Of a stretch of DNA of 15,609 nucleotides, positions 1-6,541 are shown in pieces. Numbering within the stretch: position 1 is the first letter of the stretch; every line of letters starts with the position of its first letter. The notes under the pieces are model-generated. The model was given only the letters and a program-made list of their open reading frames with translations. It made no database searches and was not told where the DNA came from. Source of the DNA: Taibaiella sp047605615 (GTDB lineage Bacteria; Bacteroidota; Bacteroidia; Chitinophagales; Chitinophagaceae); the NCBI GenBank assembly GCA_047605615.1, contig JASGFI010000062.1:1-15609 (forward strand), written 5' to 3'. The position numbers and the translations under genes are program-made.

Positions 1-80
1 TGGTGAAAAGAATCCGAAAACAAATTGATAAATTTGACCTGACTAATGAAGATTTAGGACTGGTAACTAATCCATTATGA
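1..80 (+). CDS. C-terminal end of an unidentified protein (partial)
   Basis: An open frame enters from the left edge. Its first complete codon is at base 3, and it ends at a TGA at 78-80, leaving 25 residues that finish with LGLVTNPL. The residues are charged and hydrophilic, with Lys/Arg early and Asp/Glu later, as expected for the tail of a cytoplasmic protein. No family can be named from so little. The gap of about 94 bases before the next start contains no obvious terminator, so it could belong to the same transcript as the GNAT-like gene that follows. It may also be a chance open frame. Confidence 0.4.
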   Translation, partial: VKRIRKQIDKFDLTNEDLGLVTNPL

Positions 81-174
81 ACCATGAGCAAAAACGTTAG
101 TCAGAATGCTACACGGCACTCTACGACAGACAAATCCGCTTGCCAAACAGAGAAAAATTTCGTAAATTCGTTGG

Positions 175-702
175 ATGAAAAAACGAAAAGAAATAGAACT
201 TGATTTTGAAATTGACAAGTTGACGAACTCTATTGAAAATGCAATTTCAAGAGAAGTTTTTGACACATCAGTTTCGCAGGTGACGGACATCAAACAAATA
301 AAAAAAGCAGATTGGACTTTCAATTGGCAACAAGAAATTAAAGACAAATCAAAGAGTGTATTCAAACTAACAACAATAAGCAACCCGACCATTATTCATG
401 GACTTATTAGCTTGACCGACAAAGGCGACCACATCTTTATGGACTTGATTGAAAGTGCTAAATTCAACAAAGGGAAAAACAAACTGTACAAAGGAGTTGC
501 GGGAAACCTTGTAGCTTTCGCTTGCAAAACTTCATTTGAAAAAGAATATGATGGTGTTGTATCTTTTGTTGCTAAAAGCCAACTTATTGACCATTATTCG
601 CTGACGTTGGGAGCAAAAATATTTAGCGGCAACAGAATGTTTATAGACACAAAAGAAGCATGCGTTTTAACAACAAAATATTTTAAAGATTTTAAGCTAT
701 GA
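175..702 (+). CDS. GNAT-like acetyltransferase-fold protein
   Basis: A 175-residue protein starting at ATG 175. The N-terminal third is charged and the rest looks like a GNAT fold. Around residues 104-120 there is a KGVAGNL segment followed by a helix, resembling the acyl-CoA-binding motif A loop and helix. A beta segment (VVSFVAK) and a helix with a His-Tyr pair leading to LGAK come next, as in motif B of GNAT enzymes, where an aromatic residue precedes the final strand. The substrate cannot be predicted. The stop codon overlaps the start of the next small gene (ATGA, 699-702), which indicates translational coupling. Base composition is AT-rich: 19 G/C of 60 in 541-600. The fold call is by eye from motif layout; a divergent non-catalytic relative is possible. 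Confidence 0.6.
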   Translation: MKKRKEIELDFEIDKLTNSIENAISREVFDTSVSQVTDIKQIKKADWTFNWQQEIKDKSKSVFKLTTISNPTIIHGLISLTDKGDHIFMDLIESAKFNKGKNKLYKGVAGNLVAFACKTSFEKEYDGVVSFVAKSQLIDHYSLTLGAKIFSGNRMFIDTKEACVLTTKYFKDFKL

Positions 703-860
703 TAGACTTTAAAAAAATGGACGAAAAAGACTTTGTTTTCATCAACAAGGCTTTGAGCGACAAAGACGACAAGGCGTTTAGCGAGTTTTTGAAAACCCGT
801 AAAACAAAAACATTAAGGACAAAAAAAGCTAAAAAGGAAAAAGTTCTTCATGCTCAATAA
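699..860 (+). CDS. small basic protein coupled to the GNAT-like gene
   Basis: A 53-residue reading frame starts inside the stop of the preceding gene (ATG 699-701 overlapping TGA 700-702) and ends at TAA 858-860. The first half is acidic/amphipathic (MDEKDFVFINKALSD). The second half is dominated by Lys, Arg and Thr, giving a strongly basic tail. There is no signal peptide or membrane segment. The four-base overlap is the main evidence that it is real, since it implies expression in fixed ratio with the GNAT-like protein. I do not recognise the family. It could be a partner, a nucleic-acid-binding accessory, or an antitoxin-like regulator; these are inferences from size, charge and context only. 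Confidence 0.55.
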   Translation: MIDFKKMDEKDFVFINKALSDKDDKAFSEFLKTRKTKTLRTKKAKKEKVLHAQ

Positions 861-863
861 GCA

Positions 864-945
864 CGAACCGCCAACATGGGGTTTTGTGCAAGTTGGGCTG
901 ACGGAATAAATCTCAACTTGCGTGCTACTATTTGGCTTCGGTTCG
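864..945. repeat. nested inverted repeats just after the small gene
   Basis: Four bases after the stop of the small gene lies a two-level palindromic structure. The outer arms are 864-874 (CGAACCGCCAA) and 932-945, complementary over 11 bp with a three-base bulge. The inner arms are 888-895 (GCAAGTTG) and 914-921 (CAACTTGC), eight perfect pairs with an 18-base loop. There is no T-tract after it, so it is not a standard terminator. It could be a cassette-type recombination site, a mobile hairpin repeat, or an mRNA 3' structure. I could not fit standard integron attC core boxes to both ends. Confidence 0.5.
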
Positions 946-1102
946 GGCTTGACAAACATCGCTGAACTTTTGTAGTAAACTTGTACATTTTTTTTCAATC
1001 AGCAGCAGTTCCGGCGGACGGATTTCAAATTCCGGGATTGTTAAAGTGATATAGCTTTACAGACACAGAACACATATCTACATGTACTTTTGTTTGATTT
1101 AC
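946..1102. other. non-coding AT-rich spacer upstream of the aldehyde dehydrogenase
   Basis: Together with the flanking repeats this is part of a roughly 390-base stretch (861-1247) without a convincing gene. It contains an eight-T run (987-994), a short GC-rich patch near 1008-1036, and a TACTTTTG box at 1085-1092. That box fits the Bacteroidetes -7 consensus TAnnTTTG, but no TTTG lies at the proper upstream distance. No convincing start codon with family-like protein was seen on either strand. Confidence 0.4.
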
Positions 1103-1139
1103 AACTTTGCCAACTTTCAAAAAGTTGGCAAAGTTTTTA
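1103..1139 (+). terminator. perfect hairpin with T-tract
   Basis: Bases 1103-1117 (AACTTTGCCAACTTT) pair perfectly with 1121-1135, giving a 15-bp stem and a three-base loop, followed by a short run of T. This is the form of a rho-independent terminator, which would end transcripts arriving from the GNAT-like unit. Because it lies 10 bases after a TAnnTTTG-type box and about 110 bases before the dehydrogenase start, it could instead be a leader hairpin or an operator palindrome for that gene. Confidence 0.6.
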
Positions 1140-1247
1140 AAAACTATATCAGATTAACAATGCCCAAATTCCCAACCATCGGCAATACCGGCCCGTTACC
1201 TGCAAGTCAAAAAAAACGTACCTTCAGCAAATTAAATAATAACAAAA

Positions 1248-2751
1248 ATGGCAACATTAAAAAGACCAGAATTCAAAGCCCATTATGACAATTTCATTGA
1301 TGGCAAATGGACTGCCCCAGTCCTTGGGAAATATTTTGACAATATTTCTCCTAATTGACGGAAAAGTATTTACCAAAGTAGCACATTCTTCAAAAGAAGA
1401 TTTGGAACTGGCGGTAAATGCAGCTCACGGTGCTTTTGCTACTTGGAGCAAAACTTCGGCAACCGAACGAAGTATCCTACTAAACAAAATTGCGGATAGA
1501 TTAGAGGCAAATTTGGAGTATCTCGCTATCGTTGAAACAATTGACAATGGCAAGGCAGTAAGAGAAACAATTAATGCAGACTTACCGCTGGCAATCGACC
1601 ATTTTCGGTATTTTGCAAGTGTTATCCGTGCAGAAGAGGGTTCTGTGGTAGAGCTGAATGAAAATACTGTTTCGATGATTGTTTATGAACCAATTGGTGT
1701 AGTAGCACAAATTATCCCTTGGAACTTTCCCATCTTGATGGCGGTATGGAAACTTGCTCCCGCACTGGCTTCGGGCTGTTGTGTGGTTTTGAAACCTGCT
1801 GAAAGCACACCTACGTCAATTTTAGTTTTAATGGAACTCATTGAAGACCTTATCCCAAAAGGTGTTGTCAATGTTGTGAATGGTTTTGGTGCCGAACTCG
1901 GAAAAGCGTTGGTAACAAACCCTAAGGTTGCCAAAGCTGCTTTTACGGGTTCTACTGCTACTGGTCGTTTGGTAATGCAATATGCAACCGAAAATATTAT
2001 TCCGGTTACGCTTGAGTTGGGCGGAAAATCGCCAAATATATTCTTCCCGTCTGTCATGGATAACGATGATGAGTTTCTGGACAAAGCCATAGAAGGTGCT
2101 GTCTTGTTTGCTCTTAATCAAGGTGAAGTGTGTACCTGCCCTTCTCGTATTTTGGTACACGAAAGCATTGCAGATGCATTTTTGAAAAAAGTAGTTGAAA
2201 GAACCAAAGCTATCAAAATGGGAAATCCATTAGATACTGATGTTATGATGGGCGCACAAGCCTCAAAAATTCAGAAAGAAAAAATTTCTTCGTATCTTAA
2301 ACTTGGGAAAGAAGAAGGCGCAGAGGTATTAACAGGTGGCGATGTACAAAATTTGGGAGGCGAATTAAGTGAAGGGTACTATATTCAACCTACTATATTT
2401 AAAGGCCATAACAAAATGCGAATTTTTCAAGAAGAAATTTTTGGGCCGGTAGTTTCTGTAACTACATTTAAAACTGTAGAAGAAGCCATTGAAATAGCCA
2501 ATGACACCCTTTATGGTTTAGGAGCTGGCGTATGGACAAGAGATGCTCACGAATTGTATCAGGTTCCTCGTGCTATTCAAGCGGGCAGAGTATGGGTAAA
2601 TTGCTACCACGATTATCCTGCCGGTGCCCCATTTGGCGGTTACAAACAATCAGGTATTGGTCGTGAAAATCATAAGATGATGCTCGGACATTACAGGCAA
2701 GAAAAGAATATGCTTATTTCTTATAACAAGAATAAGTTAGGTTTCTTTTAA
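1248..2751 (+). CDS. AldB/ExaC-type aldehyde dehydrogenase, frameshifted near the N-terminus
   Basis: NAD(P)-dependent aldehyde dehydrogenase that oxidises an aldehyde, probably acetaldehyde or a related short substrate, to the acid. The family-like N-terminus begins at ATG 1248 (MATLKRPEF, then FIDGKW and YFDNISP). It meets a TGA at 1356-1358; removing one A at 1353/1354 joins NISP directly to IDGKVFT and restores a protein of about 500 residues, the normal family length. The rest is intact. Cofactor-site IPWNFP has Asn at about residue 159. General base Glu is at about 256 in LELGGKSP. Nucleophile Cys is at about 295 in GEVCTCPSR, the AldB-like signature. EEIFGPV is near the C-terminal third. 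Translation from ATG 1285 gives a 488-residue protein with a nonsense N-terminus. DUF779 follows 78 bases downstream. Whether the extra base is real or a sequencing error cannot be decided here. Confidence 0.9.
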
Positions 2752-2765
2752 TCTTTCAATGATAC

Positions 2766-2801
2766 AGGAGCATAGTATCAGCCGGTATTATGCTCCTATT
2801 T
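2766..2801 (+). promoter_or_regulatory. intercistronic hairpin between dehydrogenase and DUF779 genes
   Basis: AGGAGCATA (2766-2774) pairs with TATGCTCCT (2789-2797). The stem extends inward with further pairs, two of them G-U, to a four-base loop. Only a weak T-run (ATTT) follows. It may be a partial terminator or an mRNA-stabilising structure that sets unequal expression of the two genes. Confidence 0.5.
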
Positions 2802-2829
2802 CCGGTTGGGTTCATAAATTTTTACGCCA

Positions 2830-3192
2830 ATGATTAGCAGATTGTCAGCCACCCAGCAAGCATTGAATCTAATTTCCGAATTAAAGGAAATTCACGGTGA
2901 CCTCATGTTTTATCAGGCTGGTGGTTGTTGTGAGGGTACACAACCACAATGTTTTGAAAAAGGTGGATTTTATTTGCGTACCAACGATGTGTTGATTGGT
3001 TCAATAGCTGGTTGTGAATTTTGGGTGGATAGAGATTTGTTTGAATATTGGAAATTCAGTCATTTTACCCTTGATGTTTTAGATGGCTTTGGTGTTGGTG
3101 GTTTTTCATTGGAAACGCCACTCGGCAAAACATTTAAAATTCAATATCGCCTATTTACCGAAGAAGAACTAAAAGAATTAGACTCCATTTAG
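2830..3192 (+). CDS. DUF779 family protein
   Basis: A 120-residue protein of the DUF779 family, full length for the family. Near residue 30 it carries YQAGGCCEGTQPQCF with three cysteines, a possible metal or redox site. FWVDRDLFEYW and the GFSLETPLGKTF segment follow, typical of this family. DUF779 genes are known as neighbours of AldB/ExaC-type aldehyde dehydrogenases, which is the arrangement here: same strand, 78 bases after the dehydrogenase stop. The molecular function is not established. A role in aldehyde handling or in support of the enzyme is inferred from the conserved pairing. No signal peptide or membrane segment is visible, so it is probably cytoplasmic. Codon use is AT-rich like the dehydrogenase. 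Confidence 0.88.
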   Translation: MISRLSATQQALNLISELKEIHGDLMFYQAGGCCEGTQPQCFEKGGFYLRTNDVLIGSIAGCEFWVDRDLFEYWKFSHFTLDVLDGFGVGGFSLETPLGKTFKIQYRLFTEEELKELDSI

Positions 3193-3370
3193 CGCAGGGC
3201 TGTTGTGTTATAGAAACAGCTTAATTTTGGTGGAATCAGTATGCTATGCGACTTCGTCGTTCTCTGGCGAATACGAACTGGAATTATAGCCTATGGACAA
3301 ATCCCGCAAAAGGCATGTTGGAATTCAAGACGACCAACTTCTGCAATTATTGACTTACTGATTTAGCAAC

Positions 3371-3405
3371 AACACCCCGGCATTATGAAGCCGGGGTGTT
3401 TCTTC
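3371..3405. terminator. strong bidirectional terminator
   Basis: AACACCCCGGC (3371-3381) pairs perfectly with GCCGGGGTGTT (3390-3400) around an eight-base loop, followed by TCTT. It closes the dehydrogenase-DUF779 unit and coincides with the change from AT-rich to more GC-rich sequence. The 217-base gap it lies in (3193-3409) shows no other convincing feature. Confidence 0.75.
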
Positions 3406-3409
3406 GGTT

Positions 3410-3990
3410 ATGAAACGTAAAGACTACTCCCTTCTTTTTTGTTTTTGCTTGATAGCTATGCCAGTTCTTGCACAATCGCGCAGGCAGACTTGTATAGGTC
3501 TTGCGCAGACGATGTGTCGGTGGGGCGCAACATCAATATCACCTACCGCAAGCCCTGGAGCCGTACATGGCTGGTGTATGCGGGCCTCAAGTACCACATA
3601 AACAGCAAATACTACCGGAATGATTATGCCCTGAAAACTTTTCTTTACAAGGAGCTGTACGCCAAGGAAGCATTGCAACATTTTGGGGCCAAGGCAGGCA
3701 TGGAAAAAACAATTTGGAAGCCCAACCCCTATACGTCCTTATTTGCCTATTACGATTTTCAGTTCACGCACGCCAAGGCGGAAAGAAATAGTTTTGAACT
3801 CGTTTCCCCCTTTTCTGCCTAAACGCCTCGTACAATACCCGCCACCGAAACGCTGGGCGAATCGAAAATTCCCGCCGTGGGTATGCGCAACAAAAGGGTC
3901 GGCGGTTTTCAATACAAAGCTGCTTGCGCCCCCCACCAAAAAGCCGCTGCAATCAGTACCCCGATTCCGGACTATCTTGCAGGTGTTTAG
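3410..3990 (+). pseudogene. decayed exported outer-membrane-barrel-like gene
   Basis: ATG 3410 opens a good signal peptide (MKRKDYSLLFCFCLIAMPVLAQ), but that frame then becomes low-quality and stops at 3601. The sensible protein continues in another frame from about 3480 to the TAA at 3820-3822. There, alternating aromatic/polar stretches such as TWLVYAGLKYHI and YTSLFAYYDFQFTHAK look like transmembrane beta-strands of a Bacteroidetes outer-membrane protein. After 3822 none of the three frames is clearly good. At least one frameshift and one truncation are therefore needed. The barrel assignment is from residue pattern only. It ends 20 bases before the DUF255 gene, so it may have shared that gene's transcript. 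Confidence 0.6.
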
Positions 3991-4010
3991 GAAACAAAGA
4001 ACAACGACCA

Positions 4011-6056
4011 ATGCCCAACCGACTGCAATACGAACAAAGCCCCTACTTGTTGCAACACGCCAACAATCCCGTTGACTGGTTTCCCTGGGGCCGGGAAGCA
4101 TTCGACAAAGCCGCAACGGAAAACAAACCCCTGCTGATAAGCATTGGCTACGCCGCCTGCCACTGGTGCCATGTAATGGAGCATGAAAGTTTTGAAGATG
4201 CCGCCGTGGCCGCGTACATGAACCAACATTTTGTGTGCATCAAGGTAGATAGGGAAGAGCATCCCGATGTGGACCACCTGTACATGGATGCCTTGCAAGC
4301 CATGACCAATCAAGGAGGCTGGCCGCTCAATATGTTTGCCACGCCCGACAAAAAACCCTTTTACGGCGGCACCTATTTCCCGCCGCGTTCGGTATATGGC
4401 CGTGCATCGTGGTTGGAGGTGTTGCGGGCCATACATCAGTTGTGGCAAGAACAACGGGAAGATGTGCTGTTGCAAGCCAACCAAATGCTGCAACACCTGC
4501 AACAAAATTCCTTGGCAGGACTGGACGCGCACCGCGACAAACAGGTGACGGACGAAGACGTTGTTGCCACTATCGCCAACCTATTGGCCACGGCCGATAG
4601 GGAAGACGGCGGTTTTGGCGGCGCGCCCAAATTTCCGCCCACCGGGGCGTTGCAGTTGTTGATGGAGTTTTCGCAGCTTTACCCCAAGCATCCCTTGGCG
4701 GCAGAAGCCTTGTCTCATGCCTTGTTTACGCTCGACAAGATGATGGCCGGAGGCATATACGACCAAGTGGGCGGCGGTTTTGCCCGTTATGCTACCGATA
4801 AAAAATGGTTCATTCCCCATTTTGAAAAAATGTTGTACGACAATGCCTTGATGGTTTCGGTGCTAAGCGCCGCTTTCCGTATTTCCCGCAAGGAAACGTA
4901 TGCCGCTTGCATAAAACAAACTATTGGTTTTTGTGTCCGCGAAATGCAATTGTCCCACGGAGGCTTTTATTGTGCATTGGATGCCGACAGCGAAGGCGTG
5001 GAAGGCAAATATTATACCTGGACTTACGAAGAATGGCAAAACACCGCAAAAGATTTTCACCCGGCGGTGGCAGGCTGGCTGGGCATCTTGCCCGAAGGCA
5101 ATTGGGAGCATACCAATATATTGAGCCTTGTGTTTTCCGATGGGGAAATAGCGGCAAGCCACAACCTCGGTTTGGCCGAATGGCAATCCATGAAACAACA
5201 GGCTTTGCTCGCTTTGTTGCAGCAAAGAAACAAACGCATACGCCCCGCCACGGACGATAAAATATTGCTTGCCTGGAACGCCCTGATGCTGCAAGCCCTA
5301 TGCGATGCCTATGTGGCAATTCAAGAAAAAAATTACCTGCACATTGCTACCCGACTGGCCGATTGGTTGTGGCATAACTTTTATTCCGAGGCCGAAGGTT
5401 TGTTGCACACCTATAAAAATGGCCAAGCCCAAATAGCCGCCAAGCTCGACGATTATGCGTATTTCATAAAGGCGCTCTGGCAACTGTTTTCTATTACGGG
5501 CAAGGAAGAACAAGCCTTGCGTGCGCTAACGTTGTTGCGGGAAGCCGACGACCTTTTTCTGGCCGAGGACAAAACCTTCTATTATTTTTCCTCCACAAAG
5601 CAGGCAGATATATTGGTGCGGAAAATAGACTTGTACGATGGGGCCACGCCTTCGGCCAACGCCATTATGATGGAAAACTTGTGGGCCTTGGGTCATTTAT
5701 TTGAAAAACCCGGCTGGCCGGAACAGGCCGAAGCCATGTTGTTGTCGCAAAAAAAAGTGGCCATGCGCTATCCGTCTTCCTTTGCGCGCTGGGCAGTGCA
5801 GCAACAGCGGTATGCCCGCACCCTTTATCAATTGATAATAGCCGCCCGCAATGCGGTTGCGCTGTGCTTGGATTGGCACAACGGCGGCCTGTATCCCCAC
5901 GTATCGGTTTTTTGTATGGACAAAGACCAGCCCCGGGTTGCCGCGATGCAACACAAATTCTTGGAAGGGCAAACCATGTATTATTTGTGCAGGGAGGGCA
6001 GTTGCCGCTTGCCGGCAAACAGTGCCGAATGCGTGAAAGGCCAATTGGGGAGTTGA
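4011..6056 (+). CDS. DUF255 thioredoxin-fold / six-hairpin glycosidase-like protein (YyaL/SSP411-type)
   Basis: A 681-residue protein, the usual length for this family. The N-terminal thioredoxin-like domain (about residues 1-170) starts with NRLQYEQSPYLLQHANNPVDW and carries the redox motif CHWC at Cys50-Cys53 within AACHWCHVMEHESFED. VDREEHPD and GGWPLNMF follow. The remainder is an alpha/alpha toroid of the six-hairpin glycosidase/epimerase type, with GGIYDQVGGGFARY, PHFEKMLYDNA and DDKILLAWNALM. ATG 4011 is chosen because the family N-terminus begins there; the open frame extends 29 codons upstream without family-like residues. There is no signal peptide, so it is probably cytoplasmic. 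Function is unproven; annotations for relatives range from thioredoxin to possible sugar-modifying enzymes. It lies just downstream of the decayed gene and has no obvious partner. Confidence 0.93.
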   Translation: MPNRLQYEQSPYLLQHANNPVDWFPWGREAFDKAATENKPLLISIGYAACHWCHVMEHESFEDAAVAAYMNQHFVCIKVDREEHPDVDHLYMDALQAMTNQGGWPLNMFATPDKKPFYGGTYFPPRSVYGRASWLEVLRAIHQLWQEQREDVLLQANQMLQHLQQNSLAGLDAHRDKQVTDEDVVATIANLLATADREDGGFGGAPKFPPTGALQLLMEFSQLYPKHPLAAEALSHALFTLDKMMAGGIYDQVGGGFARYATDKKWFIPHFEKMLYDNALMVSVLSAAFRISRKETYAACIKQTIGFCVREMQLSHGGFYCALDADSEGVEGKYYTWTYEEWQNTAKDFHPAVAGWLGILPEGNWEHTNILSLVFSDGEIAASHNLGLAEWQSMKQQALLALLQQRNKRIRPATDDKILLAWNALMLQALCDAYVAIQEKNYLHIATRLADWLWHNFYSEAEGLLHTYKNGQAQIAAKLDDYAYFIKALWQLFSITGKEEQALRALTLLREADDLFLAEDKTFYYFSSTKQADILVRKIDLYDGATPSANAIMMENLWALGHLFEKPGWPEQAEAMLLSQKKVAMRYPSSFARWAVQQQRYARTLYQLIIAARNAVALCLDWHNGGLYPHVSVFCMDKDQPRVAAMQHKFLEGQTMYYLCREGSCRLPANSAECVKGQLGS

Positions 6057-6541
6057 GGGAAAGCCATTTTGCACGCTGCCAAGACGGAAAAATTTGCCCT
6101 TACGTTGGCTTTTTTCAAAAAAAAATACCGCAGATGTTGTTTCGGTAAAAAAAAAATCTTTATTTAGCCCTTTGATTTTACTGGAAGGCGGTTGCAAGCC
6201 TTGCGGAAAAAAAAATAACGGTTCAGTTGCATTTTCAAAATTTTATTTGAATATTGTGACCCATTGTGGAACACGCACCTAAACAATGCCCCGCAAGTAG
6301 CCGCAAAAGCCGCTTGGCGGTATGTGGGAAAACAAGGGGGAACGGCAGCGAGGACAACGATAATTTCCAATTTGGTTCAAAAAAAAATCGATTGGAAGAG
6401 AAAATTTGAAAACTTTGATTATCTTTCGGGCAAATTGATTGTTTTCAATACCGAGAATTGACAATATCGTGCATCAATAATTCAGTGTCTTCGGTAAAAA
6501 ATATCCGGGACACTGCGGAAAACAAGCATGGAGCAATAACA
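6057..6541. other. gene-free interval with four long A-tracts upstream of gldK
   Basis: No convincing gene on either strand. The notable content is four uninterrupted A runs: 6117-6125 (9), 6147-6156 (10), 6207-6215 (9) and 6379-6387 (9). The first three start 30 and 60 bases apart, close to three and six helical turns, which could bend the DNA. No clear terminator for the DUF255 gene was found. A TATCTTTC sequence at 6420-6427 weakly resembles a Bacteroidetes -7 box, without a well-placed -33 element. Confidence 0.4.

Noticed and set aside
864..945. Integron attC site
   Set aside because: A GTTGGGC resembling a core box occurs at 892-898, but the matching RYYYAAC box is not at the other end of the palindrome and no integrase is in the window; kept only as an unexplained nested repeat.
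3246..3353. A 35-residue frame (starts MRLRRSLANTNWNYSLW) between DUF779 and the terminator
   Set aside because: No ribosome-binding sequence, no recognisable family, and a short length expected by chance; possibly a gene remnant but not supportable.
3987..4532. Long minus-strand open frame opposite the DUF255 gene
   Set aside because: It is antisense to a well-conserved family protein with clear motifs, and its own translation shows no family features; a shadow of GC-skewed codon use.
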